Source: Nostoc sp. 'Peltigera membranacea cyanobiont' N6
GTDB taxonomy: Bacteria > Cyanobacteriota > Cyanobacteriia > Cyanobacteriales > Nostocaceae
Assembly: GCF_002949735.1 (NCBI RefSeq)
Contig: NZ_CP026681.1
Span: 6,664,501-6,728,500 of the forward strand
Direction of reading: 5' to 3'
DNA length: 64,000 nt
The translations under genes were made by a program, and so were the position numbers. The notes beneath the pieces are model-generated. The model saw only the letters and a list, made by a program, of their open reading frames with translations, ran no database searches and had not been told where the DNA came from. Below, one piece after another: positions 32,557-41,605 of this stretch. Positions within the stretch are counted from its first letter, which is position 1. Every line of letters starts with the position of its first letter.

Positions 32557-34173
32557 ATGAATGCAAATGAATATATCTTGCAATTACCTCATATAAGTAT
32601 AAAGAGTAGAGAGTTACTTCCTGAAAATTCAGGAATATACTATGTACTAGATGAACAATTTATAGTTTGGTATGTAGGGCAGGCAAAAAATTTACGTAGT
32701 CGTTGGGCAGGTGATAGCCATCACAGACTGGATCAGCTACAAAAACAGCGAAAGAAGCAGTTTGTCATATACTACGAATTGGTAGCTAAATCATATCTCA
32801 ATGCTATGGAACGACAGCGCATTGAGGAGTACAATCCGCAACTCAACGGAACTAAAATTAAAACAAAGAAACTACATCCAACAGAAACGCTATTACGGGA
32901 AACACTAACTATTCTTGCACCATATAGTTTTGTACTAGGTGTAGAACCTCCACGAAAACAAGACCCTAAGTTGATTAATGATTCTATACATTGGCGAGAT
33001 GATTGGAGAGTTCAGAAAGCTGTATTGCCCCTGAATGTAATACACGTCTGTATAAATTTAAAAGAGTTAGAAGAATTGGCAAAGGATTGGCGGTCTGTTA
33101 ATCGTTTCTTAAAACAGGTGTTCAAACAGCGTACTAACTATTCAGATAACTGGGCTTGCAAAGGTCAAATAAAAGATGAGAAATATGGGTTATTCTTCTT
33201 AAGAAGACTATTAGTTAATGGCTTTGCTGTCGAAATTTACAGAGCTGCGAAAGAAGCTTTAGAACATATTCAAGGTTATGAATTGACTCAATTAGCCGGA
33301 GTTGATATCAGGGTTGTCAATGAAGACTCTCTAGTTATACTCAAAAATAAATGCCTGCTAAGTGTTACGGGAATTTATATGTCTTCTGAGAACCAATACC
33401 ATGAATATGAGCAAATGCGTCACAAGGCAATAGAACGATTATCTCCATATAAGAAGGATCTGATTAAGTTGCTATTTAACGAACACATAGACACTAGCAA
33501 ACTGAAAATTTTCCTGATAGAACACAAGACCGAAGAAGAAAGCAATACAAACTCTCCCAATAGACTAACAAACCTTATTGCCAAAAAAGAGTATTTAAAG
33601 CAATTATTAATAGAACGTGGTCTTGACTTGGAACAGTATCAGGTTAATAAGTATTTGGATTTTCTACCAATAGATGATAACTACGTAGACAGCATGAAAG
33701 ATAAAAGGATGAGTATCTTCGTCAAAACATTTTTGGGTAATCTCAAAGAACCAATAAGCTACAAGGTTCTTAAGCTAGCGAACGGTGGAACAACGACAGT
33801 TGGTATAGGTAATTTCATACATGGAGCAAAAGGTCGTACATTACAAGGCTCTCTTTATAAAGAAGTTTATTTAGCAGCCACAGTAGATCGAGTATTTTGG
33901 TTGCTACTAGAATCCTGTCTATCAGATTTCACTAAAGTAAGACTCAACGAAGAAGAAGGATACATAAGTAAAGCATATATATCTGCTAGAAAATTTCTAG
34001 TACCTGCTATGCTTACTGTCACCTTAAATGGTAAGTGGAAAGCAGATATACCATTTGGCCCTAAAGATGATATGTCATACAGCGAGGTTGTAGACATTAT
34101 CAAAAGTCGCTTACAGCAAAGTGGAATACCTAAACTCAGGTTTTCATTCAAATCTGAGTCTTCACGCACTTAG
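32557..34173 (+). CDS. GIY-YIG nuclease-domain protein
   Basis: 538 residues. The N-terminal 100 residues form a GIY-YIG domain: GIY at 26-28, YVG at 39-41, catalytic-type R47 in NLRSRWAG, and E85 in AMERQRIEEYNPQLNG. The other 430 residues are not recognised; they contain a helical region with many Lys and Glu and no membrane segment, zinc motif or helicase motif. Long unknown extensions on GIY-YIG domains occur in mobile or restriction-type enzymes, but no partner gene is here. 76 bases after the DOMON gene; base composition is more AT-rich than its neighbours, which could point to acquisition. Confidence 0.8.
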   Translation: MNANEYILQLPHISIKSRELLPENSGIYYVLDEQFIVWYVGQAKNLRSRWAGDSHHRLDQLQKQRKKQFVIYYELVAKSYLNAMERQRIEEYNPQLNGTKIKTKKLHPTETLLRETLTILAPYSFVLGVEPPRKQDPKLINDSIHWRDDWRVQKAVLPLNVIHVCINLKELEELAKDWRSVNRFLKQVFKQRTNYSDNWACKGQIKDEKYGLFFLRRLLVNGFAVEIYRAAKEALEHIQGYELTQLAGVDIRVVNEDSLVILKNKCLLSVTGIYMSSENQYHEYEQMRHKAIERLSPYKKDLIKLLFNEHIDTSKLKIFLIEHKTEEESNTNSPNRLTNLIAKKEYLKQLLIERGLDLEQYQVNKYLDFLPIDDNYVDSMKDKRMSIFVKTFLGNLKEPISYKVLKLANGGTTTVGIGNFIHGAKGRTLQGSLYKEVYLAATVDRVFWLLLESCLSDFTKVRLNEEEGYISKAYISARKFLVPAMLTVTLNGKWKADIPFGPKDDMSYSEVVDIIKSRLQQSGIPKLRFSFKSESSRT

Positions 34174-34312
34174 CTACTAGCATCTCACTCTGAAAAACTT
34201 TGACGAGCAAATGGATCGTATTTCCTCGTCTGTAATTTGGCGTTTTGAAAGTAGGTTGCGATCGCACATGATTGTAGCTTTGGTTGAGCAACAGCGATCG
34301 CAATCCGATAAC

Positions 34313-35434
34313 TTAAGAAACACTTGGTATTGCCGAACGAATTGCACTAATAAAATTTTCGGCGTAATTCTGCGTTGAGAAATCTAAGGCGCGTTGTCTA
34401 GCAGCTATTCCTGCACTTTGGGCAAATTCTTGCTCGTCAAGATAGCGGAGAATTGCGATCGCTAATTTATCCGCATCGCCGTAAGGTGTTAATAGTCCAT
34501 TCATCCCATCGGTAATAATCTCCGTCGGGCCGCCTGCATCGCCAGCAATCACAGGTTTACCCAACGCCATCGCCTCAATAATCACAATTCCAAAGGGTTC
34601 CTTATCCGAGGCATGAACGAATACATCCATCGCCTGCACCCACTCCGGGATATTACGCTGTAGTCCAGCCATAATTACTTGCTCTTTCAAGCCCAAGCTG
34701 GCAATTTCGGCTTTTAAAAAGTCTTCATAGTCGGGTTCAAAATCGTGCTTACCGCCAACTACCACACAATGGGCATCAGGATACTTCTGTAAAATTTTCG
34801 GCATTGCTTGCACCAATACGTGCATTCCCTTCCATCGTTGCAATCGTCCCACAATTCCAATCAACGGGCCGTGTAAGGGTAAGCCGAGTTTGCGCCGTGC
34901 TTCTTCAGGAGTTGGCAAAGCATTAGGCTCAAATCGGTCTAATGCTACACCAGGATAAACCAAAGGTGTTGGCCTGTGAGGCCAAATCTCTGCTTGTGCT
35001 TGCTTGCCATCTTGGGAAAGAGTGATAATTGCGCGGGCTGGGATTAAAGTAGCGAGTCTTACCAACCAAGTTTTATCGCTAGGTACTTCTAGTTGATACC
35101 ATACAGCAGGTAAACCCGCCAGCATCGCGGCCAAGCCTCCAGATATATGCGTAATCCACATCCAATTGACAATTATATCTGCACGTTCGCGGCGTGCGAT
35201 CGCAGCTATCTGAAAAACAGCGCCAATAAAACGGTGGATTTGGCGTAAACGTCCACTTTCCACAACTCGCACATCAATACCGAGAGACCTTACTTTTTCT
35301 ACCATCGGGCCGTGTTCTAAAAATATCACCAGCCACTCAACACCAGCATTACGTCCTTGTTGCACCAAATCCCAAAGCATCATTTCACCGCCGCCTCGTT
35401 GCTCGGCTAGTGGCATTACAATAATTGCTTTCAT
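34313..35434 (-). CDS. Glycosyltransferase family 4 (last HEP island gene)
   Basis: 373 residues, GT-B retaining glycosyltransferase. N-terminal acceptor half starts VMPLAEQRGGGEMMLWDL; C-terminal nucleotide-sugar half has IGIVGRLQRWKGMHVLVQA and the EX7E motif EPFGIVIIEAMALGKPV. Predicted to add a sugar to the lipid-linked HEP repeat unit at the cytosolic membrane face. Final gene of the minus-strand cluster; the donor sugar cannot be read from sequence. Confidence 0.9.
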   Translation of the reverse strand: MKAIIVMPLAEQRGGGEMMLWDLVQQGRNAGVEWLVIFLEHGPMVEKVRSLGIDVRVVESGRLRQIHRFIGAVFQIAAIARRERADIIVNWMWITHISGGLAAMLAGLPAVWYQLEVPSDKTWLVRLATLIPARAIITLSQDGKQAQAEIWPHRPTPLVYPGVALDRFEPNALPTPEEARRKLGLPLHGPLIGIVGRLQRWKGMHVLVQAMPKILQKYPDAHCVVVGGKHDFEPDYEDFLKAEIASLGLKEQVIMAGLQRNIPEWVQAMDVFVHASDKEPFGIVIIEAMALGKPVIAGDAGGPTEIITDGMNGLLTPYGDADKLAIAILRYLDEQEFAQSAGIAARQRALDFSTQNYAENFISAIRSAIPSVS

Positions 35435-35491
35435 AATTTATATCATTCCTATTTAAGTTGTAAAATTTTGTTTTTTTAGCTCAATTCATAT

Positions 35492-36922
35492 TTATGAATT
35501 ATTGGGATTGCTATAGTATTTATGTCCTGCCATAGCCATAGCTAAAAATCCCCAAAGAATCATCCCTGCTACACTCAACATTCCGCTACCAATAACTAGC
35601 TGTGTAGCAGAACTGATGCCAATGGCGCGGGCAGCACTAATAAAACTATCAAAACGTCCCTCACCATAACTGCTAACACTAATAATTAACAAGATTAATC
35701 CACCCATATAAAAGATGGCTCCAAACCAACCAAGGGTGAAAAACATATCTAAAATGCCACTATCAATCACCACTACTTCAATTTGACCAGTTTTTTCATT
35801 AACTTTCCAGATATTTCCTAAGCCGTTACCTAAACCATTAGAAAGGGCTAGACCAAGGTTTTTGTCATAACTTCCCGATCTATCTTTAAAACTTGTATCA
35901 TCTTGAAGATTAGAAAAAGTTTCCAAACGGGCTGATACAACTCCAGCAATTGGCTGGATAGTTGTCAACGGTACAACGCAAATTGCCATCACCACAATTA
36001 TGGTGATTAAGCGCATTTGAATCCGGGCTTTCACTGAACCCACAATCATAATGATTCCAAATAACCAACCTCCCCAATTAGTCCGCGCTTGTGTTAGTAG
36101 GAAGGATAAGTAACCAACAGCTGAAGCCGGAAAAATTAAATTTCCCGAACTGGTAAATAACAACAGTAAACCAGCTTGCATGACGGAACCAAAGGGGCCA
36201 ACTGAGTGCAATGTACTCCAGACACGCATCCCGAAAGGTACAGGGTTTCCAGAACTCATAAATAGTTTTGATTGGATGAGCCAATACCTATCCCACTCAG
36301 GAGCTACTACGAATTGATATATGCCATAAGTTCCTAAAATCAACACGCACCAAAGAAATGTTCGCTGAATATTCTGGCGATAGCTAGGATAATCTCGCCA
36401 GTTAATAAATAAGTGAAAAGCGAAAATGATCGGACTGAGCCAATCCATTAAACCGCGTGCTACAGGGATTGGTGGGTTATAAATCAGACCAATTAGAAAG
36501 CCATAAAAGACTCCAATAAAAGCCATAACAAACGGCAAACCCCCTTGACGAGAGGCGCGGGGAAAATGCCGCAAGAATGTTGCTATGGTTACAAACACCA
36601 CTAAATATGGTGCTATAAGCATCTGACGAGTAGCGTCCCAACCTACCTTATAGTCAACTAAACGGGTAGCTAAGGGCGTGAGAAACCAAATCCACCAGGT
36701 AAAGCTGATGTAGAGAATGGGATGCCGCAAGTATAAAAACACGGCTACTGCTAAAGCCGTCACTGGATAAATTAGACGCAATGCAGCAGTAGCACCAGCA
36801 AAATAGCAAACTACAGTTAGTAGTATAAAGCCTGCGATCGCCATCCACCCCTGTTGCGATCGCTCTTCAGGAGAATAGTTTTCTTGTGAAAAACTATTGA
36901 AAAGTATCTGCTTAGAATTCAT
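35492..36922 (-). CDS. Wzy/O-antigen ligase-like polytopic membrane protein
   Basis: 476 residues, about 10-11 hydrophobic segments (for example AIAGFILLTVVCYFAGATAA, PYLVVFVTIATFL, FVMAFIGVFYGFLIGLIY, LITIIVVMAICVVPLTTI) and one larger polar loop at about 330-390 (ARLETFSNLQDDTSFKDRSG), the layout of Wzy polymerases and WaaL ligases. In this cluster the likely role is polymerisation of the HEP repeat unit at the periplasmic face. Wzy proteins are too divergent for assignment by motif, so the call rests on topology and context. Confidence 0.75.
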   Translation of the reverse strand: MNSKQILFNSFSQENYSPEERSQQGWMAIAGFILLTVVCYFAGATAALRLIYPVTALAVAVFLYLRHPILYISFTWWIWFLTPLATRLVDYKVGWDATRQMLIAPYLVVFVTIATFLRHFPRASRQGGLPFVMAFIGVFYGFLIGLIYNPPIPVARGLMDWLSPIIFAFHLFINWRDYPSYRQNIQRTFLWCVLILGTYGIYQFVVAPEWDRYWLIQSKLFMSSGNPVPFGMRVWSTLHSVGPFGSVMQAGLLLLFTSSGNLIFPASAVGYLSFLLTQARTNWGGWLFGIIMIVGSVKARIQMRLITIIVVMAICVVPLTTIQPIAGVVSARLETFSNLQDDTSFKDRSGSYDKNLGLALSNGLGNGLGNIWKVNEKTGQIEVVVIDSGILDMFFTLGWFGAIFYMGGLILLIISVSSYGEGRFDSFISAARAIGISSATQLVIGSGMLSVAGMILWGFLAMAMAGHKYYSNPNNS

Positions 36923-36950
36923 TCAATTTTAGATTTTGGATTTACCAAAG

Positions 36951-37006
36951 GTTTGTAGTAAGCACTTCAGTGCTTAGAAAATAAGGACTAAAGTCCTTAC
37001 TACGAA
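36951..37006. repeat. Palindromic dispersed repeat (GTTTGTAGT family), copy 1
   Basis: Begins GTTTGTAGT and ends ACTACGAAC, with inner palindromes AAGCACTTCAGTGCTT and AAGGACTAAAGTCCTT. Same family as 45762-45816. Confidence 0.8.
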
Positions 37007-37074
37007 CTTGTTTATCTATCAATTTCAACTTGACAGATATAATTAAGAAGAAATTGAATTCATTTTTAATTACA

Positions 37075-37099
37075 AATTACGAATTACGAATTACGAATT
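37075..37099. repeat. AATTACG heptamers forming a gene 3' end
   Basis: Three AATTACG units plus AATT. The stop codon (37077-37079, read on minus as TAA) and the last codons of the GT2 gene lie inside. Confidence 0.9.
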
Positions 37100-38006
37100 C
37101 TTTATATCCTTGCCAACGCCCCCGCCAAGATGCCAGCAACTTCTTACCCGCCAACTGTCCTTGACTAGGTAAAAATCTCAGCCATTGTACGAAACCCAAA
37201 CTATCGCACGTACCCACAAAAACTGCCCAGAATAAAAATACAATCCGGCGGATAAATGGCAAATGCTCTAGTAAAACTAAAGTTTCATTATGGACTAAAT
37301 TAATAAAGGCAATCTCGTTAAAATTATTTCGCTGATCTTCATCAAAACGTTTTGCTGGATAGTGGTCTACAGCAACATTAGGATCGTAAATTATCTTCCA
37401 ACCAGCCCGTTTTAATGTCAGAGTAAATGCCATTTCAAAATGTACTTGCGCCCCAGTACCACGCATCCGCTCGTCAAAGCGCAATTGTGCGATCGCCTCT
37501 TTACGAAAACTCATGTTTACGCCTTTGAGAATATCGACTTCACGCGGTTCTCCCACTCCCAGATGATGGTTGCCAATCACTCGCCCAAACCATTGCAACT
37601 GTCCCACTACTGGGCGGGATTCGTCTTCTAATTTGCTGCCGTGATATATCCAATCACGCCCTCCCAGACCGCCAAGGCGACTATCTGAGGTAAAGTAAGC
37701 AGCGATGCGCTCTAACCAATCGGGATGGGGTGCAGCATCATCATCAGTAATGGAGACAATATCGCCCTCCACTGCTGCTAGTCCGGCGTTGAGGGCTGCT
37801 ACTACACCCGGCTGTGTAACTTTCACAGTATGCAGAGGTAGATTGGGGGCGTTTAATTGCGCCAGAAATTGCCAAGTTTCTGCATCCGTATCGCGGACAA
37901 CCACTATTACCTGATCGACGGGTTTAATTTGCTCCTGTAGCGCCAAAAGGCAGCGTGATAGGTCTTGTGGACGGCGATAAGTTGGTATCAGAACGGTGTT
38001 CCGCAT
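37077..38006 (-). CDS. Glycosyltransferase family 2
   Basis: 309 residues, GT-A inverting transferase. VLIPTYRRPQDLSRCLLAL opens the nucleotide-binding part; DXD-like metal site SITDDDAAPHPDWL; VDILKGVNMSFRKEAI and ERMRGTGAQVHFEMAFTL in the acceptor part. The C-terminal residues FVIRNS and the stop are encoded by AATTACG repeats. It starts inside the preceding GT4 gene with an 83-base overlap; GAGGAG lies 7 bases before its ATG, so the start is convincing. Predicted to add one sugar of the HEP repeat unit. Confidence 0.9.
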   Translation of the reverse strand: MRNTVLIPTYRRPQDLSRCLLALQEQIKPVDQVIVVVRDTDAETWQFLAQLNAPNLPLHTVKVTQPGVVAALNAGLAAVEGDIVSITDDDAAPHPDWLERIAAYFTSDSRLGGLGGRDWIYHGSKLEDESRPVVGQLQWFGRVIGNHHLGVGEPREVDILKGVNMSFRKEAIAQLRFDERMRGTGAQVHFEMAFTLTLKRAGWKIIYDPNVAVDHYPAKRFDEDQRNNFNEIAFINLVHNETLVLLEHLPFIRRIVFLFWAVFVGTCDSLGFVQWLRFLPSQGQLAGKKLLASWRGRWQGYKEFVIRNS

Positions 38007-39144
38007 TGCTTAACTCCTCGAATAAATCCACATAAGTTTGTGCCATAGTAGTCCAGCTATGTTTTTCTGCCACTGAACGAGCAGCTTTCCCCATCTGTTG
38101 GATGAGGGCGGGACTGCTCACCAAAGTCAGCAACGCCAAAGCCAAAGCATCACTATCATCTGAGTCGGATAAAACGATGCCACATTCTGGTGTCACTAAC
38201 TCTCCGCCCCCAGTGGCTGTGGCAGTAATTACTGGCAGTCCTGAAGAAAGTGCTTCTAACAATACGAGGCTGCAAGCTTCGTATCGGGAAGGAAAAACAA
38301 ATAAATCTACTGCTTGCATAATTTGGGGGATATCACGGCGAAATCCCACAAAATGCACGCGCTTACTTAACCCCAAAGAGGCTGCTAACTGAGGGAAAGG
38401 GCTATTTTGAGTGTGTCCCACTACTACCAGATGTAAATCGGGGACTTTCACCAAAGCGTGCAGTACAGTGTCTAAGTTCTTTCTGGGTGTGCGGATGTCT
38501 CCAGCGAATAATGCTAGGGTGACGTTTTCCGGTAAACCTAATTTTTGGCGTAGGCGTAGCCCGCCGCAGGCATCGCTTTCACCAGGGGCAAACTCTTCTA
38601 AGTCAACGCCATTGATAATTACACGAATGCAAGAACGCGGTACACCAATATTGACTAATTCCTGAGCTACTTTTTCGGATACAGCCACGACAACCTGCGC
38701 TTTTTGGAAAGCCTGTTTTTCCCAACGGGCATTAAAAGCCGTAAATAGCCATTGGTACAAACCATAAAAATCTCGGCGATTGCGAGAAATATGAACAGGC
38801 GATCGCAACCATGAACTGTGGACAAAATGTACAGCATTCACATCAGCCGCAGCCAAATTAATTGCGCCATTGACTTTAACTAAATCAATATCAGAGCGAT
38901 GTTTCCGCAACCAATCTGCACTTTTTTGGGCAAATATGAAATTTCGCACAAATTCTGTCGGGTAGTCTTTGACTGGAATTCTAACCCACTTAACTTGACT
39001 ATTATCTTCTAATTCTGGTGCAACTTCACTCGCTAATAATGTCAGTTGATGACCACGACGAATTGCTTCATTAGCAACCTCATAGTTTACCCGTCCCTGT
39101 CCATCACCTTTCTGAATTTTATGAGTAACAATACAAAGTTTCAT
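37924..39144 (-). CDS. Glycosyltransferase family 4
   Basis: 406 residues, GT-B fold. N-terminal half begins LCIVTHKIQKGDGQGRVNYEVANEA; donor half includes LALFAGDIRTPRKNLDTVLHAL and the EX7E motif EACSLVLLEALSSGLPV. Residues about 190-199 (DACGGLRLRQ) are encoded by a dispersed repeat (38547-38576). The last 27 codons overlap the next gene (37924-38006) and are beyond the normal GT4 end, suggesting loss of an earlier stop codon. Confidence 0.9.
   Translation of the reverse strand: MKLCIVTHKIQKGDGQGRVNYEVANEAIRRGHQLTLLASEVAPELEDNSQVKWVRIPVKDYPTEFVRNFIFAQKSADWLRKHRSDIDLVKVNGAINLAAADVNAVHFVHSSWLRSPVHISRNRRDFYGLYQWLFTAFNARWEKQAFQKAQVVVAVSEKVAQELVNIGVPRSCIRVIINGVDLEEFAPGESDACGGLRLRQKLGLPENVTLALFAGDIRTPRKNLDTVLHALVKVPDLHLVVVGHTQNSPFPQLAASLGLSKRVHFVGFRRDIPQIMQAVDLFVFPSRYEACSLVLLEALSSGLPVITATATGGGELVTPECGIVLSDSDDSDALALALLTLVSSPALIQQMGKAARSVAEKHSWTTMAQTYVDLFEELSNAEHRSDTNLSPSTRPITLPFGATGAN
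38547..38576. repeat. Dispersed 30-bp repeat inside a GT4 gene
   Basis: GGCGTAGGCGTAGCCCGCCG then CAGGCATCGC; three mismatches to the copy at 4276-4305; in frame on the minus strand. Confidence 0.8.
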
Positions 39145-39275
39145 TCACTACCTTCTTGAGTAATCTAAGCTCGCCCAGAGCCGCAGACAAAGAAATTAAA
39201 ATAATCTTCTTTTCTTTCTTTCGCGTTCTTTGCATTTTGTTAAAAAATATCTTTTATAACTCAGACCTGATTGCT

Positions 39276-40271
39276 CTATTTTTTCGACATTTTTATTAAT
39301 TTATTTGCCAAAATTTCTGGAGTGAAACTAAGACTGAGTGCTACTATAGTTCGGGTGTTAAACTTTTGTCTTCTCAATGTCTGCCAAAAATAAGAACGTG
39401 CTGCCGCTATCTGTTCGCTTCGGAGCAAACCAATTCCGAAAGTTGTATTAGCTTCTAACCATTTCTGTTGAAAATAGTTTCGAAACTGCTGTAGACGAGT
39501 ATCTTCCATAAAGACTTGATAACAGAACATTTCGCTTTTAGCCTTGCGGATTTTTGCCTGTACATCTCGACTTCCACTGAGCATAGTATCAGTTTGCTCG
39601 TGGGCACGATATCGCGTCAATCTTTCTGGATAGTAGTAAGCAGCATGACCAGATATAGAGCAGAGGTAGGTCAAATATAAATCCCACATTCCCCCAACTT
39701 CTGAAGGAATACTATCCCAATCAACAAATTTATTCCGAATTACACAAGATGCGGCAGTTGGGATACTTTTATCTATCAACCCAATTTTGTAAAAAGGTTG
39801 ATGAATTCCTTTTGCTAATTTGTCTCGCTTATAACCGCGTGTATTTTCTTCAGTTCCAAGGTTATTAATAATACCATTGGCATCTATAATATATTGGTCA
39901 CAGAAAGCAATAATTAAATCAGGATTTTCTTCTAGTGGTGGTATAAGCTTTGCTAAAAAGTCTTCATTCCACATATCATCATCATGAAGGCTAGCAACGT
40001 ATTTACCTTGAGCCATTTTGAAAGCGTGTTGCTGATTAGCAAGCATACCCACATTTTGCTCATGTCGCCAAAATCGAATGCGTAAATCAGCAAAAGATGC
40101 AACAATAGCTTGGGTATCTTCTTCACTACAATTATCTGAAATAATAATTTCGATATTTTGATAAGTCTGTTGAATAGCACTAGCGATCGCTTGCTTGAGA
40201 TATTCTGGTCGATTATATGTAGGGATAATAACGCTAACTAGAGGCTGTTGGTATTCTTGAAAAAATGACAT
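39276..40271 (-). CDS. Glycosyltransferase family 2
   Basis: 331 residues, GT-A fold: SVIIPTYNRPEYLKQAIASA and IIISDNCSEEDTQ at the nucleotide-binding part, DXD-type VASLHDDDMWNEDFL. Central and C-terminal parts include GMWDLYLTYLCSISG and several Tyr/Arg residues (YYYPERLTRYRAHEQ) usual in polysaccharide GT2 enzymes. 131 bases upstream of the GT4 gene. Role: cytosolic addition of a HEP unit sugar, specificity unknown. Confidence 0.9.
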   Translation of the reverse strand: MSFFQEYQQPLVSVIIPTYNRPEYLKQAIASAIQQTYQNIEIIISDNCSEEDTQAIVASFADLRIRFWRHEQNVGMLANQQHAFKMAQGKYVASLHDDDMWNEDFLAKLIPPLEENPDLIIAFCDQYIIDANGIINNLGTEENTRGYKRDKLAKGIHQPFYKIGLIDKSIPTAASCVIRNKFVDWDSIPSEVGGMWDLYLTYLCSISGHAAYYYPERLTRYRAHEQTDTMLSGSRDVQAKIRKAKSEMFCYQVFMEDTRLQQFRNYFQQKWLEANTTFGIGLLRSEQIAAARSYFWQTLRRQKFNTRTIVALSLSFTPEILANKLIKMSKK

Positions 40272-40334
40272 ATTTTTTTCCTTTATATTTCATAGATAAA
40301 AGATGCAATATTTGAAATTTTGACCAAAATTAGC

Positions 40335-41537
40335 TTATTTCACTTGAGGATTGCTATATAAGTTTCTCGCTCTCGAAGGAAATTCAGCTATTGTTTTTGC
40401 ATAAATTGTTCGCAGATTATTTACATGAGCAGCCATTGTAAATTCTTTCATCAATAAAGCATGGCCTTCTTCGCCCATCTGTCGGCTTTTTTGATGATCT
40501 CCATACAACTCATGAATAGCATCAACCAGCTTTTTGATATCATTACCTGGAACCAAAATACCTGTTTCTCCATCTCGTAAATGTTCTGGAATACCTCCGA
40601 CTGCACTACCAATTACAGGTCGATAATTAGCATAAGCTTCTAGAGTTACAAGACCGGCAGGTTCAGGCCAGACACTAGGGAAGATGACTGCAAAACACTG
40701 TTGATAAAGTTGATTTATTTTTTCAGCATCACACCAACCATGCCAAGTAATCCGCTTACTTAATCCGAGTGTTTTTGCTAACTTTTCTAACCGTGGTCGT
40801 TCCCAGCCTTCACCTGCAATATCAAGTTGGATTTGCGGATTTGTATGTATTAAGCTTTTAAGCAGCCATTCTAAACCTTTATCAGAAACAATCCGTCCCG
40901 CAAATAAAATTCTATGATTTTGGTGGATTTCTAAACTCAGGGGAGCGGTTGTTATTTGCGGTACAGAGATACCACAGTGGAGCGTCACAATTTGCTCCGG
41001 GGGTACACCATTTTTAATCAACTCTTGACGCACATATTCGCTATTAGCAACAAAGGTAATTTTTACCTTTTTTAAGATATCTAATAACTGATGAGTATTC
41101 TGAAGTTCTTTAAGAGTTTTTAACGGTCTACGACTACCGCATTTATCTACTAGTTTACCCCAGGTACAACCTAAGTAAGAAAAGTTGCGATCGCAGATTG
41201 TTCGTTGCCCTGCTAAATACTTTGTGCCACTAGGACAGTACAATGAGTGATTATGAACGCTGAAGACAGCAGGACATTCGCCCGTAAGCTGCAATAGTAA
41301 ATCTGGGCTGTGGATGTGCAGCAGCTTGAATTGACTTTGGTCAACACCCTTGAGTGATTTTATCACGCGATCGCTAACTTCAGGTGGTCGATGTTCAAAC
41401 AGAGAAGCTAAATAAGTTTCAACACCTCCACCCTCACCTACATCAAAATTCGAGCATTGATAAATTAGGTCTTCTTCAAAAATCCCTTTATGCAATTGTT
41501 TATCATTTTGCTTGGTATCACTGATTAAGTTAAGCAT
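40335..41537 (-). CDS. Glycosyltransferase family 4
   Basis: 400 residues. Acceptor half has FDVGEGGGVETYLASLF, HNHSLYCPSGTKYL and several Cys (CDRNFSYLGCTWG); donor half has ILFAGRIVSDKGLEWLLKSL and EX7E in PEPAGLVTLEAYANYRPV. The CPSGT / C..C pattern near residues 105-135 is a Cys-containing loop found in a GT4 subgroup. Sits between GT2 and the GT-A-like gene in the hepA-proximal part of the island, which matches the GT genes following hepA in Anabaena. Confidence 0.9.
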   Translation of the reverse strand: MLNLISDTKQNDKQLHKGIFEEDLIYQCSNFDVGEGGGVETYLASLFEHRPPEVSDRVIKSLKGVDQSQFKLLHIHSPDLLLQLTGECPAVFSVHNHSLYCPSGTKYLAGQRTICDRNFSYLGCTWGKLVDKCGSRRPLKTLKELQNTHQLLDILKKVKITFVANSEYVRQELIKNGVPPEQIVTLHCGISVPQITTAPLSLEIHQNHRILFAGRIVSDKGLEWLLKSLIHTNPQIQLDIAGEGWERPRLEKLAKTLGLSKRITWHGWCDAEKINQLYQQCFAVIFPSVWPEPAGLVTLEAYANYRPVIGSAVGGIPEHLRDGETGILVPGNDIKKLVDAIHELYGDHQKSRQMGEEGHALLMKEFTMAAHVNNLRTIYAKTIAEFPSRARNLYSNPQVK

Positions 41538-41605
41538 TAATTACTACTTTCACCACGTTATTACTAATTATATTTCTCATATAAATGGAGGCTATTTTCA
41601 TCAAT

